Shown here one piece after another: positions 1 through 5,312 of a stretch of DNA of 10,047 nt. Each line of letters starts with the position of its first letter. Position 1 is the stretch's first letter. Under the pieces are notes generated by a model, which ran no database searches, was not told the origin of the DNA, and worked only from the letters and a program-made list of their open reading frames with translations. This DNA is from Acidobacteriota bacterium (GTDB lineage Bacteria > Acidobacteriota > Terriglobia > UBA7540). The DNA is taken from the NCBI GenBank assembly GCA_021784615.1, contig JAJYHU010000159.1, forward strand, positions 1 through 10,047, given 5' to 3'. The position numbers and the translations under genes are program-made.

Positions 1-314
1 CATGCGTATTGCTGACCCCTCGTTTTCATCCTCGCTCCATCATTGGCAAACCAAACTCCCATCGGGACCGATCGAGCAAACCTTGCTGGTGACGTCTTCA
101 CCCTCAGGCTCCGACATCAGCGGGTAGCGCCTTGGTGTCAAGAGACTCTGCGGCTTTCCGTCTCTCCCCGCGCATTATACCTCCTGCACGGCGGCGATTT
201 TGCAGAAAAAGCGCTTCTTCAGGCGCGATGGATGCGATAGGGTTCTGGCAGGAGTTCTCCGCATGGACCGGCAAGAGTTGCGGCGAAAAATGCAATGAGC
301 TTGAGGGTGCGTGA
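1..314. other. Gene-free stretch at left edge
   Basis: I can support no gene here. Several short open frames exist on both strands (for example a 65-codon frame at 43-240 plus and a 63-codon frame at 104-295 minus), but they overlap one another, show no recognisable motif and have no convincing ribosome binding site. The segment leads directly into the decayed methyltransferase-like frame that begins at 315, so part of it may be the eroded 5' half of that gene. I could not recognise any residual homology in it. Confidence 0.5.
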
Positions 315-716
315 AAGCAGCGGCGGGAAAACCGCGGCCGGCTCTATACCGAAGGCCTGTTCTGCTGCTCGCGGCGCCCGAACTATCTGGGCGACCTGGT
401 ATTGTTCTCAGGACTGTGCATGATTTCCCGAGCGGCGGCCACGGCCATCGTTCCAGCGCTGATGCTCGCGGGCTTCGTGTTTGTGAATATTCCCGTGCCC
501 GATGCGCACCTCAGCCACAAATACGGCGCCGAGTTCACGGAGTACGCCCGGCGGAAGCGCAAGCTGATTCCGCTTGTGTACTGGCGCGCGCGCAAGGGCG
601 CTCCTGCTCCGCGCCGGCGGGAGAACCGGGAGTCGTGCGCGGCCGCGGCCGGCGCAGCGGCGCTTGGCCGCGCGGAGAAGACCGTGCAGCGGCCTCTTGG
701 GAGCCTCGTAATATAG
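315..716 (+). pseudogene. Remnant of a DUF1295/ICMT-like membrane methyltransferase-reductase (C-terminal part)
   Basis: The frame after the TGA at 312-314 reads KQRRENRGRLYTEGLF, then CSRRPNYLGD, a hydrophobic stretch, DAHLSHKYGAEFTEYARR and KLIPLVY. This is the order of the C-terminal half of DUF1295 / isoprenylcysteine-methyltransferase-like membrane proteins: a basic lead-in, GL-x-x-x-SRHPNY-x-G(E/D), a transmembrane helix, then E-x-x-L-x-x-KYG-x-x-(F/Y)-x-x-Y ... IP. Signs of decay: the conserved His of RHPNY is Arg, and there is an in-frame stop just before the conserved segment. The only start-type codon is a TTG at 402, after the conserved motif, and the N-terminal helices are missing. 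The last 30 or so codons after KLIPLVY are Ala/Arg-rich and look like run-on translation. The stop is TAG at 714-716. It could instead be one gene with a sequencing frameshift, but the family assignment of the C-terminus is fairly secure. Confidence 0.6.
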
Positions 717-831
717 GCTATAAACAGCCTTGCAGGCGCCCGCATGCGACAAATGGGATTTTCGTCTTGAAAATGAAATCTAAATTTAAGTCATTATATA
801 CCAGCAGGTTATAAAACAGAAAGGGCTTTTG
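717..831. other. AT-rich intergenic patch
   Basis: The gap between the decayed methyltransferase frame and the glgC 3' end contains an AT-rich block at about 763-825 (runs such as AAATGAAATCTAAATTTAAG and TTATATA), in sharp contrast to the GC-rich surroundings. It includes the small palindrome TAAATTTA at 781-788. No reading frame or RNA gene is recognisable. Confidence 0.45.
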
Positions 832-853
832 AAATCGCCCGCGCAGGCGATTC
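832..853 (-). terminator. Possible glgC terminator hairpin
   Basis: About 50 bp past the glgC stop on the minus strand there is a 7-bp perfect inverted repeat, AATCGCC at 833-839 and GGCGATT at 846-852, with a 6-nt loop. The descending side is followed by TTTC rather than a clean run of T. A second small hairpin (CCCGG 862-866 / CCGGG 871-875) lies between it and the stop codon. Position and symmetry fit a weak intrinsic terminator, but the missing U-tract makes this tentative. Confidence 0.3.
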
Positions 854-903
854 TGTTTCATCCCGGCACACCGGGCAGAATTTTCCTGCCGCAAAAACGT
901 TTG

Positions 904-2133
904 CTACTCCGGCTCTTCGAACATGCGCCGCTCGGGCACGATGATGATGATCCCGGAATCGGTCACATGGTACTTCTTGCGGTCTTCCTCCAGGTTGTAA
1001 CCGATCTCCGAGTGCTCCGGGATTTCAATGTGGCGGTCAATGATGGCGCGGCGAATGCGCGAATACCTTCCGACGTTGACGTGCGAGAAAAGGATGCAGC
1101 CTTCGATGTCCGTGTAACTGTTCACGCGGACGTTGGGGGAGATGATCGAGTGCGTCACGCGGCCGCCGGAGATAATCGATCCCTCGGAGACCATGGAGTC
1201 CGCGGCAATGCCCATGCGCCGCCCTTCTTGCGCGAAGACGAATTTGGCGGGCGGGTACTGCCGCTGGTAGGTTCGGATGGGCCAGCTTGCATCGTACAGA
1301 TTGAACACCGGCGAAATGGAGACCAGGTCCATGTTGGCTTCGTAATACGCCTCCAGCGTTCCAATGTCGCGCCAGTACTTCGCCTCCTTGCGATTTTCGT
1401 CGACAAAGTCGTACGCGTAGACGAGCCCCTTCTCAATAAGTTTCGGGATGATGTCTTTGCCGAAGTCGTGGCTGGAGTTCGGGTCTTCGGAGTCGGCCAT
1501 GCCGGTCTCGATCAGCAGATCGCGATTGAAGCAGTAAATCCCCATCGAGGCGTAGCATTTGCCGGGGTTCTGGGGCGAAGGTTTGGGAAGGGCAGGCTTC
1601 TCCTGCCAGCCGACGATGCGGTGCTGGGCGTCGAGTTCCGCTACTCCGAAGCGGGAAGCATCGGCCAGATCGACCTCGATGGTGCCGACGGTCACACCCG
1701 CTCCGGCGTCGATGTGCCGCTGAATCATCAACTGGTAATTCATCTTGTAGACGTGGTCGCCGGAGAGGATCAGAACGTACTTGCAGGGCTCGCTGCCGAT
1801 GGAATAGAGGTTCTGGAAAATGGCGTCGGCCGTCCCGCGATACCAGTGCTCACCCACCCGCATCATGGGCGGCAGAATCTGAACGAACTCTCCCAACTCT
1901 CCCGCCAGCATGTTCCAGCCTTCGCGGATGTGCCGATTAAGGGAAAGAGCCTTGTATTGGGTCAGCACGAAGATCCGGCGCAAGTCGGAGTTGATGCAGT
2001 TGGACAGGGTGATGTCGATGATGCGGTAAATTCCGCCGAAGGTGACGGCAGGCTTGGCGCGATCTCGCGTCAAAGGGTAAAGGCGCTCTCCGGCGCCTCC
2101 TGCCAGCAAGCAAACCAGAGTATCCTTGACCAC
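904..2133 (-). CDS. glgC: Glucose-1-phosphate adenylyltransferase (ADP-glucose pyrophosphorylase)
   Basis: This enzyme makes ADP-glucose from ATP and glucose-1-phosphate, the committed step of bacterial glycogen synthesis, in the cytoplasm. The 409-residue length is normal for GlgC. Visible motifs: the nucleotidyltransferase loop LLAGGAGERLYPLT (9-22) followed by KPAVTFGGIYRIID (27-40); GTADAIFQN (100-108); SGDHVYKMNY (124-133), whose Asp126 corresponds to the catalytic Asp of the family; the sugar-phosphate-binding EKP (178-180) and ASMGIY (195-200); SHDFGKDIIP (221-230); and YWRDIGT (253-259). A left-handed beta-helix type C-terminal domain follows from about residue 295. KMNY replaces the more usual KMDY, a conservative change. 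The start is GTG at 2133, supported by a strong Shine-Dalgarno sequence 8 nt upstream. No other glycogen gene is adjacent. It is divergent from the dgt-like gene. Confidence 0.97.
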   Translation of the reverse strand: MVKDTLVCLLAGGAGERLYPLTRDRAKPAVTFGGIYRIIDITLSNCINSDLRRIFVLTQYKALSLNRHIREGWNMLAGELGEFVQILPPMMRVGEHWYRGTADAIFQNLYSIGSEPCKYVLILSGDHVYKMNYQLMIQRHIDAGAGVTVGTIEVDLADASRFGVAELDAQHRIVGWQEKPALPKPSPQNPGKCYASMGIYCFNRDLLIETGMADSEDPNSSHDFGKDIIPKLIEKGLVYAYDFVDENRKEAKYWRDIGTLEAYYEANMDLVSISPVFNLYDASWPIRTYQRQYPPAKFVFAQEGRRMGIAADSMVSEGSIISGGRVTHSIISPNVRVNSYTDIEGCILFSHVNVGRYSRIRRAIIDRHIEIPEHSEIGYNLEEDRKKYHVTDSGIIIIVPERRMFEEPE

Positions 2134-2141
2134 GAGAGCAG

Positions 2142-2150
2142 CCCTCCTTT
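2142..2150 (-). promoter_or_regulatory. Strong ribosome binding site of glgC
   Basis: On the minus strand AAAGGAGGG lies 8 nt before the GTG at 2133. It matches the anti-Shine-Dalgarno sequence almost perfectly, so it fixes this GTG as the glgC start even though it is not ATG. Confidence 0.8.
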
Positions 2151-2228
2151 AGCTGACGGTAAGAACTGGGCTGGGTCCGTAACCAATACCGAGCCTGAAG
2201 GTGTTCGATTCTCCTCTGTGAGGATTGG

Positions 2229-2258
2229 ATTATATCAAAGGAAGCATGCTCCGCCGAA
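2229..2258 (-). promoter_or_regulatory. Putative sigma70-type promoter of glgC
   Basis: On the minus strand a perfect TATAAT (2234 to 2229) is preceded by an extended -10 TGA (TGATATAAT, 2237 to 2229). A weak -35 TTCGGC (2258 to 2253) stands 18 nt away. This would start transcription near 2222 and leave a leader of about 90 nt before the GTG. It is one of the few AT-rich spots in the divergent intergenic region. Confidence 0.45.
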
Positions 2259-2308
2259 GCCGTTTATGAGTTTGCTTTCCCCCCGGCGGAAGTCCTAAGT
2301 CTGATCCC

Positions 2309-2338
2309 TTCAAACGCTCGGGCGAAAGCCGCTATGAT
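2309..2338 (+). promoter_or_regulatory. Putative promoter of the dgt-like gene
   Basis: TTCAAA (2309-2314) and TATGAT (2333-2338) are separated by 18 nt on the plus strand, in the AT-rich CTATGATATATTC patch. Transcription would start about 70 nt before the ATG at 2417. The match is moderate. Confidence 0.35.
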
Positions 2339-2416
2339 ATATTCGAAGAGTTTCCAGAATGATTCGGAGCGTGCCTGACGCAAAGCCAAGACCACCACGG
2401 GCTTGAGAGTTACGCA

Positions 2417-3514
2417 ATGTCGGTCCGCAAGACGCTCGGGCGGCGTTATCCCGAGCCCTTGCACCCTTATCGCAATGAGTACGAGCGCGACCGCGACCGC
2501 ATCATCCACTCCCGCGCTTTCCGGCGCCTGGAAAACAAGACGCAGGTTTTCACCCGGCGATATTCCGACCATTTCCGCAACCGTCTGACCCACACGCTCG
2601 AGGTGGCGCAGATCAGCCGCACGGTGGCGGGGGCGCTCGGCCTCAACACGGATCTCGTGGAAGCTCTGGCGCTGGTCCATGACGTGGGCCATCCCCCTTT
2701 CGGACACACCGGCGAGCGGGAGCTCAACCGCCTGATGGATGCGCACGGTGAACGCTTTGATCACAACCTGCACGCCCTGCGGATCGTCGAGCAGTTTGAA
2801 CAAAAGTATGTGAATTTTCCCGGCCTGAATTTGACGTTTGAGGTTCGCGAAGGGATCATCAAGCACTCGCGCGATTACGACCCTGCGCAATATCCCGAAC
2901 TTGCGGAGTATCGCCTTGACGAGCGCCCGCCGCTTGAGGCCCAGTTGATCGACGTGGCGGACGAGATTGCCTACAACTGCGCCGACCTTGACGATGGCTA
3001 TGAAGCGAAGCTTCTTACCCTGGCCCAGATTCGCGAAAAGGTTCCGGTCTTTCGGCGATTCCTGCGGCCGGTTGAGCGGAAGTTCCCCGCCGCGCCCGAA
3101 AAGCTGAAATTCAATGAGGCTCTTCGAGGACTGATCGATGCCTTGGTTACCGACCTTATTACGGCCACGCAAAAACGCCTTGAAAAGATGGAAGTTCGGA
3201 CGCTTGCCGACGTGCGCCGGGCGCCGCGCCGCCTGGTGGGGCTCAGCTCGCGCCTGGCGGGAGAGAATCAGGAACTGAAGGTGTTCCTGCAAGAAAACCT
3301 ATACGCCCACCGGGAAGTCCGCGCCGAGCGCCAGAGGATCGTCCGGCGCGTGGAACAGCTCTTCGAATTTTTTATGGAGCATCCCCGCAGTTTGCCCGCC
3401 TTCTACGTCGCAAAAACCGGCGACGACCCTATCTACCGGGTGGTCTGTGATTACATCGCAGGCATGACCGACAACTACCTCGCCGACCAGCATAAAAAAT
3501 ACGTTGAGCCCTGA
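2417..3514 (+). CDS. dgt: Deoxynucleoside triphosphate triphosphohydrolase (dGTPase-like, HD domain)
   Basis: This family cleaves dNTPs to deoxynucleoside plus tripolyphosphate, controlling dNTP pools in the cytoplasm. The protein is 365 residues, in the range of the shorter (type 2) dGTPase-like proteins. It carries RDRDRIIHS-x-AFRRLENKTQVF (24-45), RLTHTLEVAQI (56-66) with metal-ligand His59, HDVGHPPFGHTGE (88-100) with His88-Asp89 of the HD motif, FDHN (114-117), LTFEVREGIIKHSRDYD (139-155) and LIDVADEIAYNCADLDDG (177-194) with the last metal-ligand Asp, probably Asp182. The ATG at 2417 has only a weak ribosome binding site. The residues just before it in frame, LESYA, also resemble the family N-terminus (LAPYAM...RGR-YPEPEHPYR), yet the upstream frame offers no ATG, GTG or TTG back to the stop at 2360-2362. 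The true start may thus be slightly upstream. The exact dNTP preference cannot be read from sequence. Confidence 0.95.
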   Translation: MSVRKTLGRRYPEPLHPYRNEYERDRDRIIHSRAFRRLENKTQVFTRRYSDHFRNRLTHTLEVAQISRTVAGALGLNTDLVEALALVHDVGHPPFGHTGERELNRLMDAHGERFDHNLHALRIVEQFEQKYVNFPGLNLTFEVREGIIKHSRDYDPAQYPELAEYRLDERPPLEAQLIDVADEIAYNCADLDDGYEAKLLTLAQIREKVPVFRRFLRPVERKFPAAPEKLKFNEALRGLIDALVTDLITATQKRLEKMEVRTLADVRRAPRRLVGLSSRLAGENQELKVFLQENLYAHREVRAERQRIVRRVEQLFEFFMEHPRSLPAFYVAKTGDDPIYRVVCDYIAGMTDNYLADQHKKYVEP

Positions 3515-3544
3515 GCCGGTGGAACGTCGCGTAACGGAGCGGCG

Positions 3545-3568
3545 GTAGGGGCGATTCACAATTCGCCC
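3545..3568 (+). repeat. REP-like hairpin with GTAG foot
   Basis: GTAG (3545-3548) is followed by GGGCGA (3549-3554), an 8-nt loop and TCGCCC (3563-3568). It lies 30 bp beyond the dgt stop. A GTAG tetranucleotide at the foot of a short stem is the hallmark of REP elements mobilised by RAYT transposases; a RAYT gene begins at the right end of this window. Whether this copy belongs to that family needs a genome-wide comparison. Confidence 0.45.
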
Positions 3569-3593
3569 GGAAGCAGATTCCTCGCGGAGTTTA

Positions 3594-3620
3594 CCCTGAG
3601 CCCCTTCGCTTTGCTCAGGG
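3594..3620. repeat. Perfect 8-bp inverted repeat (hairpin 2 of the convergent gap)
   Basis: CCCTGAGC (3594-3601) and GCTCAGGG (3613-3620) flank an 11-nt loop. Neither strand has a T-run after the stem, so it is not a classical terminator, though it sits between convergent genes where bidirectional termination would be useful. Confidence 0.55.
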
Positions 3621-3645
3621 CCGTTCGCAACCGGAGGGCGAACGG
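3621..3645. repeat. Perfect 8-bp inverted repeat (hairpin 3 of the convergent gap)
   Basis: CCGTTCGC (3621-3628) and GCGAACGG (3638-3645) flank a 9-nt loop. It begins exactly where the previous hairpin ends, so the two form a tandem double hairpin. Confidence 0.55.
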
Positions 3646-3672
3646 GCTCGGAAAGACATGGCGGGGGTTCAG

Positions 3673-3731
3673 GGCCGGGCGTCCCAACTAAAACCCGCGG
3701 ATCTAAAGATCCGCGCTGCTCGCTACCGGCC
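3673..3731. repeat. Nested palindromic element (59 bp)
   Basis: The outer arms GGCCGG (3673-3678) and CCGGCC (3726-3731) enclose a near-perfect inner palindrome with 9-bp arms, CGCGGATCT (3696-3704) and AGATCCGCG (3707-3715), separated by only AA. On the minus strand GTAG (3726 to 3723) precedes the inner palindrome. The compact nested design suggests a dispersed intergenic repeat rather than a single-gene regulatory site; this is inference from structure. Confidence 0.5.
3690..3715 (-). terminator. Likely terminator of the sugar-oxidation operon
   Basis: Read on the minus strand, the 9-bp GC-rich stem CGCGGATCT/AGATCCGCG is followed by GGTTTT (3695 to 3690), about 45 bp after the last stop codon of the operon (3762). 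Stem plus T-run on that strand fits intrinsic termination of the minus-strand operon. The T-run is short and the central loop is tight, so the call is moderate. The plus strand has no T-run here. Confidence 0.45.
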
Positions 3732-3761
3732 TTCAGCTTGAAACGGCGGAGCGGGAATCTC

Positions 3762-4652
3762 TCAGGCTTCGCAATAGGGCTGGAGCGCCTGGTAGCAGGT
3801 TTTTGCCACGCTGAAGGGATCGCCTTTTTGGTAGCGGCTTCCGAAAAGCTCCGTGCTCAGGTTTCCGGTGTAGCCGATGCGTTCAAGGGCTGCGGTGATC
3901 TGTTTGAGCGGGATTGCTCCCTGGCCGGGCGGAACGCGGTCGGAATCCTGCAGGATCTCCCGTGGAATGGACCCCGGAGCATCGTGGAAGTGCACGTGTT
4001 CCACTTCGCCGGGCCGGAGAGCCTGAAGGTCCTCGAACTTGCTGACCCCTGCGAAAAAGTGGAAGGTGTCGAGGCAAACCCCGGCATTAGGCTGCGCAGC
4101 CTCCCGAAGCAATTGCAGGGACGAGAGGAGCGATCCGAACAGGGATGAGCGCGCGATGAACTCGAGCGCGATTCGAACCTTGTAGCGCGCGGCCCGTTCC
4201 GCAATCTTCACAAAGCGCTCGACCGCCGCCCGGTAATCCTCCTGCGTCGAGTGCTGTCCAACGGCAGAGAAGATGACGTAGCGGGGAACGCTGAGCGCCT
4301 GAGCCATTTCAAAGTTCTGGTCGAAGTCAGGAAGGCAGGTTTCAACGCTTCCATTCTGCTGCCCCAGGCAGGCCCCGGATGCGCAGGCGGAGACGGGCGT
4401 CAGGCCGTGCCGCCGCAACAGGGTTTCCACCTGAGGAGGTTTGAAGCCTTGTGTGCGGAGTTTCGGGAACCAGAGCTCAATACGCCTGAACCCCGCCGCC
4501 GAGTATGCTTCACAATCTTTCTCAAATGGAGCGTCCATCGTGGTGGCTTCGTTCAGGCATGGGGAAAAGCCTCCGGAAGCTCCAGGAGCGCCCTTGGTAA
4601 GGGCTGTGGTTCCGGCGGCGAGTGTTCCGGCAAGGAAATGGCGGCGTTGCAT
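3762..4652 (-). CDS. Tat-exported sugar phosphate isomerase/epimerase-like TIM-barrel protein
   Basis: The 296-residue protein starts MQRRHFLAGTLAAGTTALT, a twin-arginine signal (RR-x-FLA), so it should act in the periplasm. The rest is a xylose-isomerase-like TIM barrel (AP endonuclease family 2 fold). Strand 1 is FSPCLNEATTM (29-39), then AGFRRIELW (53-61). The metal ligands expected for the fold are all present: Glu164 in IALEF, Asp195 and His198 in CLDTFHFF, His221 in HVHFHD and Glu268 in LSTELFG. Family members isomerise or epimerise keto- and hydroxy-sugars; some relatives cleave 3-keto-glycosides. The ATG at 4652 was chosen because it has GGGGAG 8 nt upstream and begins the signal peptide. 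A longer frame back to 4709 would overlap the preceding gene and bury the signal. It is the last gene of the operon, 26 bp after the subunit-3 gene. The substrate is not determinable from sequence. Confidence 0.88.
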   Translation of the reverse strand: MQRRHFLAGTLAAGTTALTKGAPGASGGFSPCLNEATTMDAPFEKDCEAYSAAGFRRIELWFPKLRTQGFKPPQVETLLRRHGLTPVSACASGACLGQQNGSVETCLPDFDQNFEMAQALSVPRYVIFSAVGQHSTQEDYRAAVERFVKIAERAARYKVRIALEFIARSSLFGSLLSSLQLLREAAQPNAGVCLDTFHFFAGVSKFEDLQALRPGEVEHVHFHDAPGSIPREILQDSDRVPPGQGAIPLKQITAALERIGYTGNLSTELFGSRYQKGDPFSVAKTCYQALQPYCEA

Positions 4653-4660
4653 CAGTTCTA

Positions 4661-4666
4661 CTCCCC
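4661..4666 (-). promoter_or_regulatory. Ribosome binding site fixing the TIM-barrel gene start
   Basis: GGGGAG on the minus strand lies 8 nt before the ATG at 4652. It supports that ATG over the in-frame upstream codon at 4709. Confidence 0.65.
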
Positions 4667-4678
4667 AGTCACGGGCGG

Positions 4679-5203
4679 CTATAGCTTTTCGTCCAGCCTT
4701 GCGGCGCACCCAGGGAAAGCCGGCAAATAAGTATTGCCCTGGTAGCGAAGATCGCGGTGGATTCCGATGGCGGACGTGTAATAGCCGTCGACGGTCATTT
4801 TCTTGAGGCGGACGAAGAAGCGTTCGAGATCGTTCCGGGGATTCCCCTCACCCGCCGCGGACTTGGCAAGAGCTTGTTCGAGCGACCCGCCTGCCGCCTC
4901 ATCGCGCATCAACTGCAATCCTTTTCTCCAATGTTCTTTCGTCCCGTCATCGCCGGTCGCCACCATCCAGTCTGCAAAAAGGCTGACCTGGGCGGCGCGC
5001 GCTCCAGGAGAATGTTGATCGGCGGGAATGATCATTTCCATCAGGTTATCGAGCACTTCAAATTCCTGCTTGGTGAAGAAGCGCAGGCGGTAATTTTCCG
5101 GCGTCCAAGCGGTTTCCGGCAAGCCGCTCGGTCGCGCGGCGGCAAGTTCCGCCGGAGCCAGCGCCCCAAGCGCCACGATCTTCAATGCCGTCCGTCGTTC
5201 CAT
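4679..5203 (-). CDS. Gluconate 2-dehydrogenase subunit 3 family protein (Tat escort/gamma subunit)
   Basis: This is a small 174-residue partner of GMC-type sugar dehydrogenases. The N-terminus MERRTALKIVALGALAPAEL is a twin-arginine-type signal peptide. The mature part has the family features FFTKQEFEVLDNLMEMIIPA (42-61), the SPGARAAQVSLFADWMV stretch (65-81) and the conserved C-terminus with MTVDGYYTSAIGIHRDLRYQ (136-155), GNTYLPAFPGC (156-166). In characterised membrane-bound gluconate and glucose dehydrogenases this subunit carries the Tat signal that exports the folded FAD subunit. Here the GMC gene just upstream has no signal of its own, which fits. An AGAGG ribosome binding site (5217 to 5213) lies 9 nt before the ATG. 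The 109-bp gap to the GMC gene holds no recognisable gene. Confidence 0.9.
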   Translation of the reverse strand: MERRTALKIVALGALAPAELAAARPSGLPETAWTPENYRLRFFTKQEFEVLDNLMEMIIPADQHSPGARAAQVSLFADWMVATGDDGTKEHWRKGLQLMRDEAAGGSLEQALAKSAAGEGNPRNDLERFFVRLKKMTVDGYYTSAIGIHRDLRYQGNTYLPAFPGCAARLDEKL

Positions 5204-5312
5204 TATTCTTTACCTCTTCGCCCCGCTGGTGCGCCGTCGCTGGGCGAACCGTTCGGGCGCTTATCATTCCCCTCGTTTCCTCTTCCACTGCAATACGCCT
5301 TTTAACCCGCCC

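Noticed and set aside
311..814. 167-codon plus-strand frame starting at GTG 311
   Set aside because: It is a different phase from the frame with the DUF1295-like motifs and has no motif of its own.
829..2298. 489-codon open frame on the plus strand opposite glgC
   Set aside because: It is the exact antisense of a strongly supported glgC; the translation has no family motif, and long antisense frames are expected in GC-rich genes.
2264..3292. 342-codon open frame on the minus strand opposite the dgt-like gene
   Set aside because: The plus-strand frame carries the complete HD-domain motif set; the minus frame is a shadow without motifs.
3545..3731. CRISPR array or integron-type repeat array
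   Set aside because: The hairpins differ in sequence from one another, with no regular spacing and no direct repeats separated by spacers.
4653..4709. Upstream in-frame start of the TIM-barrel gene at 4709
   Set aside because: It would overlap the 3' end of the subunit-3 gene and place 19 residues before the twin-arginine signal; the ATG at 4652 has a good ribosome binding site.
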